In this document: piece by piece, positions 6,963-16,411 of the stretch
Layout: every line of letters begins with the position of its first letter
Position numbering within the stretch: position 1 is the first letter of the stretch
Source of the DNA: a bacterium
Lineage (GTDB): Bacteria > Bacillota > Bacilli > Lactobacillales > Streptococcaceae
NCBI GenBank assembly: GCA_905221235.1
Contig: CAJNCJ010000016.1
Location: 1-39,011, forward strand
Length of the DNA: 39,011 bases
Direction of reading: 5' to 3'
Notes under the pieces: generated by a model
What the model was told of the DNA's origin: nothing
Database searches by the model: none
Seen by the model: only the letters and a program-made list of their open reading frames with translations
Program-made: the position numbers and the translations under genes

Positions 6963-9044
6963 ATGGCACGCGAATTTTCACTTGAAAAAACTCGTAATAT
7001 CGGTATCATGGCTCACGTCGATGCTGGTAAAACAACAACTACTGAGCGTATTCTTTACTACACTGGTAAAATCCACAAAATCGGTGAAACTCACGAAGGT
7101 GCGTCACAAATGGACTGGATGGAGCAAGAGCAAGAGCGTGGTATCACTATCACATCTGCTGCGACAACAGCTCAATGGAACAACCACCGCGTAAACATCA
7201 TCGACACACCAGGACACGTGGACTTCACAATCGAAGTACAACGTTCTCTTCGTGTATTGGATGGTGCGGTTACCGTTCTTGACTCACAATCAGGTGTTGA
7301 GCCTCAAACTGAAACAGTTTGGCGTCAAGCAACTGAGTATGGAGTTCCACGTATCGTATTTGCTAACAAAATGGACAAAATCGGTGCTGACTTCCTTTAC
7401 TCTGTGAGCACACTTCATGATCGTCTTCAAGCAAATGCACACCCAATCCAATTGCCAATCGGTTCTGAAGATGACTTCCGTGGTATCATCGACTTGATCA
7501 AGATGAAAGCTGAAATCTATACTAACGACCTTGGTACAGATATCCTTGAAGAAGACATCCCAGCTGAATACCTTGACCAAGCTCAAGAATACCGTGAAAA
7601 ATTGATCGAAGCAGTTGCTGAAACTGACGAAGAATTGATGATGAAATACCTCGAAGGTGAAGAAATCACTAACGAAGAATTGAAAGCTGGTATCCGTAAA
7701 GCGACTATCAACGTTGAATTCTTCCCAGTATTGTGTGGTTCTGCCTTCAAGAACAAAGGTGTTCAATTGATGCTTGATGCGGTTATTGACTACCTTCCAA
7801 GCCCACTTGATATCCCAGCAATCAAAGGTATTAACCCAGATACAGACGCTGAAGAAACTCGTCCAGCATCTGATGATGAGCCATTTGCAGCTCTTGCTTT
7901 CAAGATCATGACTGACCCATTCGTAGGTCGTTTGACATTCTTCCGTGTTTACTCAGGTGTTCTTCAATCAGGTTCATACGTATTGAACACTTCTAAAGGT
8001 AAACGTGAACGTATCGGACGTATCCTTCAAATGCACGCTAACAGCCGTCAAGAAATCGACACTGTTTACTCAGGTGATATCGCTGCTGCCGTTGGTTTGA
8101 AAGATACTACAACTGGTGACTCATTGACAGATGAAAAAGCTAAAATCATTCTTGAGTCAATCAACGTTCCAGAACCAGTTATCCAATTGATGGTTGAGCC
8201 AAAATCTAAAGCTGACCAAGACAAGATGGGTATCGCTCTTCAAAAATTGGCTGAAGAAGATCCAACATTCCGCGTTGAAACAAACGTTGAAACTGGTGAA
8301 ACAGTTATCTCTGGTATGGGTGAGCTTCACCTTGACGTCCTTGTTGACCGTATGCGTCGTGAGTTCAAAGTTGAAGCAAACGTAGGTGCTCCTCAAGTAT
8401 CTTACCGTGAAACATTCCGCGCTTCTACTCAAGCACGTGGATTCTTCAAACGTCAATCTGGTGGTAAAGGTCAATTCGGTGATGTATGGATTGAATTTAC
8501 TCCAAACGAAGAAGGTAAAGGATTCGAATTCGAAAACGCAATCGTCGGTGGTGTGGTTCCTCGTGAATTTATCCCAGCGGTTGAAAAAGGTTTGGTAGAA
8601 TCTATGGCTAACGGTGTTCTTGCAGGTTACCCAATGGTTGACGTTAAAGCTAAGCTTTACGATGGTTCATACCACGATGTCGACTCATCTGAAACTGCCT
8701 TCAAGATTGCGGCTTCACTTGCCCTTAAAGAAGCTGCTAAATCAGCACAACCAGCTATCCTTGAGCCAATGATGCTTGTAACAATCACTGTTCCAGAAGA
8801 AAACCTTGGTGATGTTATGGGGCACGTAACTGCTCGTCGTGGACGTGTAGATGGTATGGAAGCACATGGTAACAGCCAAATCGTTCGTGCTTACGTTCCA
8901 CTTGCTGAAATGTTCGGTTACGCAACAGTTCTTCGTTCTGCATCTCAAGGACGTGGTACATTCATGATGGTATTTGACCACTACGAAGATGTACCTAAGT
9001 CAGTACAAGAAGAAATCATTAAGAAAAACAAAGGTGAAGACTAA
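6963..9044 (+). CDS. fusA: Translation elongation factor G
   Basis: This 693-residue GTPase catalyses ribosomal translocation. The G domain motifs are all present: AHVDAGKTT (17-25), RGITIT, DTPGH and NKMDK. Domain II and the C-terminal domains follow ([22 protein letters not shown]). The length is normal. TAGGAG precedes the ATG by about twelve bases. Unlike in many bacteria, fusA is separated from rpsG by a terminator and has its own promoter. No change typical of fusidic-acid resistance stands out, though I did not compare every position. It ends at its own terminator at 9061. Confidence 0.97.
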   Translation: MAREFSLEKTRNIGIMAHVDAGKTTTTERILYYTGKIHKIGETHEGASQMDWMEQEQERGITITSAATTAQWNNHRVNIIDTPGHVDFTIEVQRSLRVLDGAVTVLDSQSGVEPQTETVWRQATEYGVPRIVFANKMDKIGADFLYSVSTLHDRLQANAHPIQLPIGSEDDFRGIIDLIKMKAEIYTNDLGTDILEEDIPAEYLDQAQEYREKLIEAVAETDEELMMKYLEGEEITNEELKAGIRKATINVEFFPVLCGSAFKNKGVQLMLDAVIDYLPSPLDIPAIKGINPDTDAEETRPASDDEPFAALAFKIMTDPFVGRLTFFRVYSGVLQSGSYVLNTSKGKRERIGRILQMHANSRQEIDTVYSGDIAAAVGLKDTTTGDSLTDEKAKIILESINVPEPVIQLMVEPKSKADQDKMGIALQKLAEEDPTFRVETNVETGETVISGMGELHLDVLVDRMRREFKVEANVGAPQVSYRETFRASTQARGFFKRQSGGKGQFGDVWIEFTPNEEGKGFEFENAIVGGVVPREFIPAVEKGLVESMANGVLAGYPMVDVKAKLYDGSYHDVDSSETAFKIAASLALKEAAKSAQPAILEPMMLVTITVPEENLGDVMGHVTARRGRVDGMEAHGNSQIVRAYVPLAEMFGYATVLRSASQGRGTFMMVFDHYEDVPKSVQEEIIKKNKGED

Positions 9045-9060
9045 TCAGTCCTCACTCTAG

Positions 9061-9090
9061 AAGGAAGTCACTTAGTGGCTTCCTTTTGTC
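9061..9090 (+). terminator. fusA terminator
   Basis: An 11-bp stem (9061-9071 with 9075-9085, one G-T pair) with loop TTA is followed by TTTTG. Confidence 0.85.
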
Positions 9091-9111
9091 TTTAGAAAAC
9101 ACCTCTAAGTA

Positions 9112-9120
9112 TGGTAAAAT
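9112..9120 (+). promoter_or_regulatory. polC promoter (extended -10)
   Basis: TGGTAAAAT is an extended -10, with predicted transcription start near 9127 and the polC ATG at 9148. The -35 region (TTAGAA) is weak. Confidence 0.6.
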
Positions 9121-9147
9121 AGTAGAAGAATAATGTGAGGAAAATGA

Positions 9148-12100
9148 ATGTCAAATAGTTTTGAAATTTTGATGAATCAACTGGGGATGTCTGCTGAAAT
9201 GAGACAGGATCCTGCTTTATTACAGGCTGATATTGAGCGAGTTGTGGTTCATAAAATTAGTAAGGTATGGGAGTTTCATTTCGTATTTTCTAATATTTTA
9301 CCGATTGAAATCTTTTTAGAATTAAAGAAAGGTTTGAGCGAAGAATTTTCTAAGACAGGCAATAAAGCTGTTTTCGAAATCAAGGCTCGGTCTCAAGAAT
9401 TTTCAAATCAGCTCTTGCAGTCCTACTATAGGGAGGCTTTCTCTGAAGGCCCATGTGCTAGCCAAGGTTTTAAGTCCCTTTATCAGAATTTGCGAGTTCG
9501 TGCGGAGGGTAATCAGCTATTTATTGAAGGTTCTGAGGCGATTGATAAGGAACACTTTAAGAAAAATCACCTTCCTAATTTAGCTAAACAACTTGAAAAA
9601 TTTGGCTTTCCAACTTTTACTTGTCAAGTAGAGAAAAATGATGTGCTGACCCAAGAGCAGGAAGAGGCCTTTCATGCTGAAAATGAGCAGATTGTTCAAG
9701 CGGCCAATGAGGAAGCACTCCGTGCTATGGAACAACTAGAACAGATGGCACCACCTCCAGCTGAAGAGAAACCAGCCTTTGATTTTCAAGCTAAAAAAGC
9801 TGCAGCTAAACCTAAGTTGGACAAGGCGGAGATTACTCCTATGATTGAAGTGACGACGGAGGAAAATCGTCTGGTCTTTGAAGGGGTTGTGTTTGATGTG
9901 GAGCAAAAAGTGACCAGAACAGGGCGTGTTTTGATCAACTTTAAAATGACAGACTACACTTCCAGTTTTTCTATGCAAAAGTGGGTTAAGAACGAGGAAG
10001 AGGCTCAGAAATTTGATCTAATTAAGAAAAATTCTTGGCTCCGAGTTCGTGGGAATGTAGAGATGAATAACTTCACACGAGATTTGACTATGAATGTGCA
10101 GGATGTGCAGGAAGTTGTTCACTATGAGCGGAAGGATTTGATGCCAGAAGGTGAGCTCCGGGTTGAGTTTCATGCTCATACTAATATGTCGACTATGGAT
10201 GCACTACCCGAGGTAGAAGAGATCGTTGCGACAGCTGCTAAATGGGGACACAAGGCAGTTGCAATCACCGACCATGGAAATGTTCAATCCTTCCCACACG
10301 GCTATAAGGCTGCTAAGAAAGCGGGGATCCAGCTAATCTATGGAATGGAAGCCAATATCGTGGAGGACCGTGTCCCTATCGTCTATAACGAAGTGGAGAT
10401 GGACTTGTCAGAAGCAACCTATGTGGTCTTTGACGTGGAAACGACGGGGCTTTCAGCCATCTATAATGATTTGATTCAGGTTGCGGCCTCTAAGATGTAC
10501 AAGGGGAATGTTATTGCTGAATTTGATGAATTTATTAATCCCGGGCATCCCTTATCAGCTTTTACTACTGAGTTGACTGGAATTACAGATGACCATGTCA
10601 AAAATGCCAAGCCACTGGGACAAGTTTTGCAAGAATTCCAAGAATTTTGTAAAGATACGGTACTAGTTGCCCACAATGCGACCTTTGACGTTGGCTTTAT
10701 GAATGCCAATTATGAGCGTCATGGTCTTCCTAAAATTAGCCAGCCAGTTATTGATACACTTGAGTTTGCTAGAAACCTCTATCCTGAGTATAAACGTCAT
10801 GGTTTGGGACCTTTGACCAAGCGTTTTGGTGTGGCTTTGGAACATCACCACATGGCCAACTACGATGCGGAAGCTACTGGTCGTCTGCTCTTTATTTTTA
10901 TCAAAGAAGTAGCAGAAAAACATGGTGTGACGGATTTAGCTAGACTTAACATTGATTTGATTAGTCCAGATTCTTATAAAAAAGCTCGGATCAAGCATGC
11001 GACTATTTATGTCAAGAATCAGATAGGTTTAAAAAATATCTTTAAGCTGGTTTCATTGTCTAATACCAAGTACTTTGAAGGGGTGCCACGAATTCCGAGA
11101 ACGGTTTTAGATGCCCATCGGGAAGGTTTGATTTTAGGTTCAGCTTGCTCGGAGGGTGAAGTTTTTGATGCAGTCGTTTCCCAGGGCGTGGATGCGGCGG
11201 TTGAGGTGGCCAAGTATTATGACTTTATCGAGGTTATGCCACCTGCTATCTATGCTCCCTTGATTGCCAAGGAGCAGTTTAAAGATATGGAGGAGCTCCA
11301 GACTATTATCAGGAGTTTGATAGAGGTGGGAGACCGTCTTGGTAAGCCTGTTCTGGCTACGGGGAATGTCCACTATATCGAACCAGAAGAAGAGATTTAC
11401 CGTGAAATTATCGTCCGTAGTTTGGGCCAGGGGGCTATGATTAACCGAACTATCGGTCATGGCGAACATGCCCAACCAGCACCACTTCCCAAGGCTCATT
11501 TTAGAACGACCAATGAAATGTTGGATGAATTTGCCTTCTTGGGAGAGGAATTAGCTCGCAAATTGGTTATTGAAAACACCAATGCCTTGGCAGAAATCTT
11601 TGAACCCGTTGAGGTCGTTAAGCGTGACTTGTATACGCCTTTCATTGACAAGGCTGAAGAAACGGTCGCTGAATTGACCTACAAGAAAGCTTTTGAGATT
11701 TATGGAAATCCGCTGCCAGATATCGTTGATTTGCGGATTGAAAAAGAACTAACCTCTATTCTGGGGAATGGATTTGCTGTGATTTATCTGGCTTCCCAGA
11801 TGCTGGTGCAACGTTCCAATGAACGGGGCTACTTGGTTGGTTCTCGTGGGTCTGTTGGGTCCAGTTTTGTTGCGACCATGATTGGGATTACAGAGGTCAA
11901 TCCTCTCTCTCCTCACTATGTCTGTGGTCAGTGTCAGTACAGTGAGTTTATCACCGATGGTTCTTACGGTTCAGGATTTGATATGCCCAATAAGGACTGT
12001 CCTAAATGTGGTCACAAACTAAGTAAAAACGGACAGGATATTCCTTTCGAGACCTTCCTTGGTTTTGATGGGGATAAGGTTCCCGATATTGACTTGAACT

Positions 12101-13539
12101 TCTCGGGAGAAGACCAGCCTAGCGCCCACTTGGATGTGCGTGATATCTTTGGTGAGGAATATGCCTTCCGTGCAGGAACGGTTGGTACGGTGGCTGCCAA
12201 GACTGCCTATGGATTTGTCAAGGGTTACGAGAGAGATTATGGCAAGTTTTATCGTGATGCAGAGGTGGAACGCCTCGCTCAAGGTGCAGCTGGTGTCAAG
12301 CGGACAACGGGACAACACCCGGGGGGGATCGTTGTTATTCCTAACTACATGGATATTTACGACTTTACGCCTGTCCAGTATCCAGCAGATGACGTGACTG
12401 CTGAATGGCAGACCACTCACTTTAACTTCCATGATATCGACGAGAACGTCCTCAAACTCGATGTACTGGGACATGATGATCCGACCATGATTCGAAAACT
12501 TCAGGACTTGTCTGGTATTGACCCTAATGAAATTCCTATGGATGACGAAGGTGTAATGGCCCTCTTTTCTGGGACGGCTGTGTTAGGGGTAACACCTGAG
12601 CAAATCGGAACGCCTACGGGCATGCTGGGGATTCCAGAGTTTGGAACTAACTTTGTCCGAGGGATGGTCGATGAAACCCATCCGACGACCTTTGCAGAAT
12701 TGCTTCAGCTGTCTGGTTTGTCCCACGGTACCGATGTGTGGTTGGGAAATGCCCAAGATTTGATCAAGCAAGGGATTGCTGACCTATCGACTGTTATCGG
12801 TTGTCGGGACGACATCATGGTTTACCTCATGCATGCGGGTCTCGAGCCTAAGATGGCCTTTACCATCATGGAACGGGTACGTAAGGGCTTGTGGCTCAAG
12901 ATTTCCGAAGAGGAGCGAAATGGCTACATCGAAGCCATGAAGGCCAATAAGGTGCCAGAGTGGTATATCGAGTCCTGTGGGAAAATTAAGTACATGTTCC
13001 CTAAAGCCCATGCGGCAGCCTACGTTATGATGGCCTTGCGTGTGGCCTACTTCAAGGTTCACCATCCTATTTATTACTACTGTGCTTACTTCTCAATCCG
13101 TGCTAAGGCTTTTGATATCAAGACCATGGGGGCGGGCTTGGATGCTATCAAGCGCAGAATGGAAGAAATCTCTGAAAAACGGAAGAACAATGAAGCCTCT
13201 AATGTGGAAATTGATCTTTATACAACTCTTGAGATTGTCAATGAGATGTGGGAACGTGGTTTCAAGTTTGGAAAACTCGATCTCTACCGTAGTCAGGCGA
13301 CAGAGTTCCTCATCGATGGGGATACCCTCATTCCACCATTTGTAGCAATGGATGGTCTGGGAGAGAACGTTGCTAAGCAGTTGGTACGAGCGCGTGAAGA
13401 GGGAGAATTCCTCTCCAAAACAGAACTACGAAAACGCGGTGGACTCTCATCTACCTTGGTTGAAAAGATGGATGAAATGGGGATTCTGGGTAATATGCCA
13501 GAGGATAACCAGCTCAGTTTGTTTGATGAGTTGTTTTAA
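9148..13539 (+). CDS. polC: DNA polymerase III alpha subunit, PolC type
   Basis: The replicative polymerase of low-GC Gram-positives, 1463 residues and full length. In order it has an N-terminal domain (1-200), an OB fold (about 240-330), a PHP domain starting at [13 protein letters not shown], and a 3'-5' proofreading exonuclease inserted in it with catalytic Asp429 in FDVETTGLS. The PHP domain then resumes, followed by a zinc-binding segment (CGQC and CPKCGHK, about 926-955). The polymerase palm carries the Asp pair 980/982 in PDIDLNF, followed by the C-terminal duplex-binding and clamp-binding region (QLSLFDELF). It forms a single-gene transcription unit with its own promoter and terminator. 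PolC is the target of anilinouracil-type inhibitors. Confidence 0.97.
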   Translation: MSNSFEILMNQLGMSAEMRQDPALLQADIERVVVHKISKVWEFHFVFSNILPIEIFLELKKGLSEEFSKTGNKAVFEIKARSQEFSNQLLQSYYREAFSEGPCASQGFKSLYQNLRVRAEGNQLFIEGSEAIDKEHFKKNHLPNLAKQLEKFGFPTFTCQVEKNDVLTQEQEEAFHAENEQIVQAANEEALRAMEQLEQMAPPPAEEKPAFDFQAKKAAAKPKLDKAEITPMIEVTTEENRLVFEGVVFDVEQKVTRTGRVLINFKMTDYTSSFSMQKWVKNEEEAQKFDLIKKNSWLRVRGNVEMNNFTRDLTMNVQDVQEVVHYERKDLMPEGELRVEFHAHTNMSTMDALPEVEEIVATAAKWGHKAVAITDHGNVQSFPHGYKAAKKAGIQLIYGMEANIVEDRVPIVYNEVEMDLSEATYVVFDVETTGLSAIYNDLIQVAASKMYKGNVIAEFDEFINPGHPLSAFTTELTGITDDHVKNAKPLGQVLQEFQEFCKDTVLVAHNATFDVGFMNANYERHGLPKISQPVIDTLEFARNLYPEYKRHGLGPLTKRFGVALEHHHMANYDAEATGRLLFIFIKEVAEKHGVTDLARLNIDLISPDSYKKARIKHATIYVKNQIGLKNIFKLVSLSNTKYFEGVPRIPRTVLDAHREGLILGSACSEGEVFDAVVSQGVDAAVEVAKYYDFIEVMPPAIYAPLIAKEQFKDMEELQTIIRSLIEVGDRLGKPVLATGNVHYIEPEEEIYREIIVRSLGQGAMINRTIGHGEHAQPAPLPKAHFRTTNEMLDEFAFLGEELARKLVIENTNALAEIFEPVEVVKRDLYTPFIDKAEETVAELTYKKAFEIYGNPLPDIVDLRIEKELTSILGNGFAVIYLASQMLVQRSNERGYLVGSRGSVGSSFVATMIGITEVNPLSPHYVCGQCQYSEFITDGSYGSGFDMPNKDCPKCGHKLSKNGQDIPFETFLGFDGDKVPDIDLNFSGEDQPSAHLDVRDIFGEEYAFRAGTVGTVAAKTAYGFVKGYERDYGKFYRDAEVERLAQGAAGVKRTTGQHPGGIVVIPNYMDIYDFTPVQYPADDVTAEWQTTHFNFHDIDENVLKLDVLGHDDPTMIRKLQDLSGIDPNEIPMDDEGVMALFSGTAVLGVTPEQIGTPTGMLGIPEFGTNFVRGMVDETHPTTFAELLQLSGLSHGTDVWLGNAQDLIKQGIADLSTVIGCRDDIMVYLMHAGLEPKMAFTIMERVRKGLWLKISEEERNGYIEAMKANKVPEWYIESCGKIKYMFPKAHAAAYVMMALRVAYFKVHHPIYYYCAYFSIRAKAFDIKTMGAGLDAIKRRMEEISEKRKNNEASNVEIDLYTTLEIVNEMWERGFKFGKLDLYRSQATEFLIDGDTLIPPFVAMDGLGENVAKQLVRAREEGEFLSKTELRKRGGLSSTLVEKMDEMGILGNMPEDNQLSLFDELF

Positions 13540-13545
13540 AAAAAT

Positions 13546-13580
13546 AACAGACGGACAAATATTGTCCATCTGTTTTGTTA
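13546..13580 (+). terminator. polC terminator
   Basis: Arms AACAGACGGACAA and TTGTCCATCTGTT (13546-13558 with 13562-13574) pair with one mismatch and run into TTTTG. The promoter of the next operon overlaps its 3' side. Confidence 0.8.
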
Positions 13581-13584
13581 TACT
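13576..13584 (+). promoter_or_regulatory. Promoter of the DnaA-like/WYL/DUF262 operon
   Basis: TGTTATACT is an extended -10 embedded in the tail of the polC terminator, about 30 bases before the first start codon. No clear -35 is seen. No further promoter or terminator is seen between the four genes, so they are probably one transcript, perhaps controlled by the WYL protein. Confidence 0.6.
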
Positions 13585-13614
13585 ATAAGTATAAAAGAAA
13601 AAGAGGTTTAAACG

Positions 13615-14115
13615 ATGAATAATACCGGATTAGATAACAAATATCAATTTGAAAATTTTGTAGAAAAAGATGGTAATGCTTTAGCAAAGAAAGAAGCCTT
13701 AGAAGTAGTAAAGAACTTAGGCTTAAAATACAATCCATTTTATATTTATGGGGAATCGGGTTCAGGAAAAACACATCTCCTTCAAGCAATTGGAAATAAG
13801 GTTCTTGAGAACAATCCAGAAAAGCGAGTAAAATATATTTCTGCCGAAAACTTATTAGAAAATGAGCTAGAAATACAAAAAGTTAGAGGTGAGGAGTTGG
13901 ATCTTCTACTAGTAGATGATATTCAGGTATTGGGAGAAAAAGATGATATGATTCAAGAAAAATTTTTCAACCTCTTTAATTCTTTCTTTGGTAGGAAAAC
14001 GCAAATTGTTTTATCCGGTAATTCTGAACCAGATCAGTTGAAAAATGTTCAATCTCGTTTAATTGTGTGTTTTAAGTGGGGAATGACAGCGTGTCTAACA
14101 TCGCTTGAAGATTAA
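13615..14115 (+). CDS. Truncated DnaA-like AAA+ ATPase
   Basis: This 166-residue protein resembles domain III of the replication initiator DnaA. It has the NKYQFENFV entry motif, KYNPFYIYG, Walker A GESGSGKTH (46-54), Walker B LLLVDDIQ with Asp101/Asp102, and a sensor-1-like VLSGN. It stops soon after the box VII region. There DnaA has RLRSRF with an arginine finger, but this protein reads RLIVCF with Cys152 at that place. The lid, sensor 2 and DNA-binding domain IV are all missing; DnaA has about 450 residues and the regulator Hda about 230. It could bind ATP but probably does not assemble like DnaA. It is either a shortened, specialised protein or a decayed one. It is the first gene of a compact operon, 15 bases before the WYL gene. 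Confidence 0.7.
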   Translation: MNNTGLDNKYQFENFVEKDGNALAKKEALEVVKNLGLKYNPFYIYGESGSGKTHLLQAIGNKVLENNPEKRVKYISAENLLENELEIQKVRGEELDLLLVDDIQVLGEKDDMIQEKFFNLFNSFFGRKTQIVLSGNSEPDQLKNVQSRLIVCFKWGMTACLTSLED

Positions 14116-14130
14116 TAAAAAGGATTTTAG

Positions 14131-15081
14131 ATGAATGATCAAGAGAGACTACTAACAATCTTTTTACGTTTACAGTTTGGGACTCCGTTAGGAAAAAAGC
14201 AACTGGCTCAGGAATTTGAGGTTAGCGAAAAGACGATACAGAGAGATTTTTCGCTACTCCGTGATATTTTATCTAGTAACACCAGTTATAGTGGAGATTT
14301 GCTTTATAATCGTAAGACGAATAAGTATTGTTTAGTAAGTAAGTCAGTTTTTAATAAAAAGGATATTCTCGTTATTTCAAAGATTTTATTGGAAAATCGA
14401 GCACTGAACAGACCAGAAATTGCTAGCTTACTAAATAATTTACTGGTCTTGGTTCCCCGTGCTGATCAGAAAGAAATTGAGCAGATCATTGGCAGCGAAA
14501 AGCTTAACTATGCTCCCTTAACGGATCAACAAAATAGAATAGAGAAAATTTGGAATTTATCAGAAGCTATTTTACATGAACAGGTTCTAGATATTATCTA
14601 TCAAAAACCTTATTCTGAATCTTCTAAGAAGCAGACTGTTTTGCCAGTCTCTCTTTACTATGATAATCATTATTTCTATCTGGTTGTTTACCAGTTGAAA
14701 CATGCTACTTATATTACTTTAAGAGTAGACCGTATCCAGTCATGGTATCTTAGTGGTATAGAGAAACCTTCTATTTCTTATCGAGATAAATTTAGAGATG
14801 GCGACATTCGTAACGAGAGAGTGGATGCTTTTATCGGGAAGAAAATCAGTATTGAAATCGAGTATTTGTACGATCCGACGATTGTGATGGATCAATTTCC
14901 AAATGCAAAAATAGTTGGGAAAAATGGCGGCTGGACTCATTTTCAGTTTGAAAGTCAGCATACACCGGGTCTTAAACGCTGGTTGCTGGGACAAGGGGAA
15001 GCAGTTACTGTTTTGTCTCCTCGGATTTTAGTAGAGGATATGAAGCGAACAGTTCAAGAAATGATAGATAAATATAAATGA
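14131..15081 (+). CDS. WYL-domain transcriptional regulator
   Basis: This 316-residue regulator begins with a winged helix-turn-helix at about residues 5-60 (LGKKQLAQEFEVSEKTIQRD, DeoR/HTH_11 type). A WYL domain follows at about 150-215, with LDIIYQKPY, LPVSLYYDNHYFYLVVYQ and the TLRVDRIQSWYLS end, and then a C-terminal WCX-like extension (EIEYLYDPTIVMDQF, PRILVEDMK). WYL regulators sense nucleic acid or nucleotide ligands and often repress phage-defence operons (CapW, BrxR); that is family knowledge. AAGGAT is seven bases upstream of the start. Only seven bases separate it from the DUF262 gene, which points to local control of the putative defence genes. Confidence 0.87.
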   Translation: MNDQERLLTIFLRLQFGTPLGKKQLAQEFEVSEKTIQRDFSLLRDILSSNTSYSGDLLYNRKTNKYCLVSKSVFNKKDILVISKILLENRALNRPEIASLLNNLLVLVPRADQKEIEQIIGSEKLNYAPLTDQQNRIEKIWNLSEAILHEQVLDIIYQKPYSESSKKQTVLPVSLYYDNHYFYLVVYQLKHATYITLRVDRIQSWYLSGIEKPSISYRDKFRDGDIRNERVDAFIGKKISIEIEYLYDPTIVMDQFPNAKIVGKNGGWTHFQFESQHTPGLKRWLLGQGEAVTVLSPRILVEDMKRTVQEMIDKYK

Positions 15082-15088
15082 GGATAAA

Positions 15089-16411
15089 ATGAGCATTCAA
15101 TTTACTTCTAAAAAGGTTGGAGAACTACTGAAAGAAGGGAAATTGCGGATTCCTTCTTATCAAAGACCTTATAAATGGAACAGAAAACATATTCGTAATC
15201 TTTTTTATGATTTACGAGATGCTATGGGGAAAAAGGAATATCAGATAGGATCCGTTATCCTGCATGAAAATGAACATGAAAATGAAGGACACTTAGATAT
15301 TGTCGATGGACAGCAACGGCTAATTTCAATTTCCTTGTTTCTTCATTTATTAGATGATTTAGAGAATTATAAGGGTGCTAATCAACTGTTGAGTGCTGAA
15401 TTTGGAGAGTTATCTTGCTATCATGCGAGTGAAAATTATAATGAGTGGAAAAATTTGACTCAATTAGTTGGGGAAAATCAGGCAAAAGATATTTGCAACT
15501 TTTTATTGGAAAACTGTGCTGTCTCTGTAATTACTATGCCCCAAGAACGATTATCAGAAGCCTTTCAGTTATTTGATTCTCAGAATAATCGTGGAAAATC
15601 TCTAGAACCTCATGATTTGCTCAAAGCCTATCATCTTCGTAAGCAAGATTCCGAAGATGAAAGAATTGTTGAAAAGTGGGAGCAATTTGTAGAGGATAAA
15701 GATTTAAGTCTCAAAGAGTTATTTGATAAACATCTTTTTCGTATGAGACGTTGGTCGCGGGGAGAGACAGGATTAACAAACAAGCGTTATGGTTCTTATC
15801 TCCGTTTTACAGAGGATTTTATTGACGATTTTAAAGGCGTTGATTTGAATCAGAACTTTCCATATCTAGAATTGTATCGTCATATTGAAAATTTTCCTAT
15901 GTCAATTACTATGCCAATCATTGATGGAAGTAAATTTTTTGAGTATATTGAATCTGCTCATGAAACTATTAGAGTTCATAAAAATTTTTTAAATAAACAG
16001 TTAGGGGTCTCTAATGAGTCAGAGGAGGAAGAAAAAAATGTAGCTTACCCAGAAGGTATGTTGAACATTTACAATAGCTCAAAAGGACGCTACCTCAAGT
16101 GTCACAATATATTCTTAAATATTTGTTCACTTTTTGCAGATAGATTTGGAAAAGATGAGTTATCAAAGGAGATAGTAGAGACCTTGTTTATTTGGTCTTA
16201 TTACCCTCGGGTTAAGTCTAAAGCCATATATGATGCAACGGTAGGGAAATACGCTGCTGGTGGAAGTTTTAGACAAAAAGAGGTTCAAAAGCTATTTCAA
16301 CTTTTATCTCATGCTGTCACTCCGAATGATTTTATGGTCAAGATAGATAGAGAATTATTTGAAAATTATACTGTGGACAAGATTATAGAAGAGGAAAAAA
16401 ATAAATGGTAG
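15089..16411 (+). CDS. DUF262 protein, GmrS-like, no HNH domain
   Basis: This 440-residue protein has a DUF262 N-terminal domain. It shows the IPSYQRPYKW motif, the DGQQR signature at residues 73-77 (a ParB-like NTP-binding and hydrolysis motif) and the downstream FDSQNNRGKSLEPHDLLKAY block. No DUF1524/HNH histidine-asparagine pattern is found in the C-terminal 200 residues, so it probably has no nuclease of its own. DUF262 proteins are known in type IV restriction (GmrSD) and in DNA phosphorothioate-dependent defence (SspE). The gene overlaps the second DUF262 gene by seven bases, so the two are translationally coupled and probably form a complex. Confidence 0.83.
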   Translation: MSIQFTSKKVGELLKEGKLRIPSYQRPYKWNRKHIRNLFYDLRDAMGKKEYQIGSVILHENEHENEGHLDIVDGQQRLISISLFLHLLDDLENYKGANQLLSAEFGELSCYHASENYNEWKNLTQLVGENQAKDICNFLLENCAVSVITMPQERLSEAFQLFDSQNNRGKSLEPHDLLKAYHLRKQDSEDERIVEKWEQFVEDKDLSLKELFDKHLFRMRRWSRGETGLTNKRYGSYLRFTEDFIDDFKGVDLNQNFPYLELYRHIENFPMSITMPIIDGSKFFEYIESAHETIRVHKNFLNKQLGVSNESEEEEKNVAYPEGMLNIYNSSKGRYLKCHNIFLNICSLFADRFGKDELSKEIVETLFIWSYYPRVKSKAIYDATVGKYAAGGSFRQKEVQKLFQLLSHAVTPNDFMVKIDRELFENYTVDKIIEEEKNKW

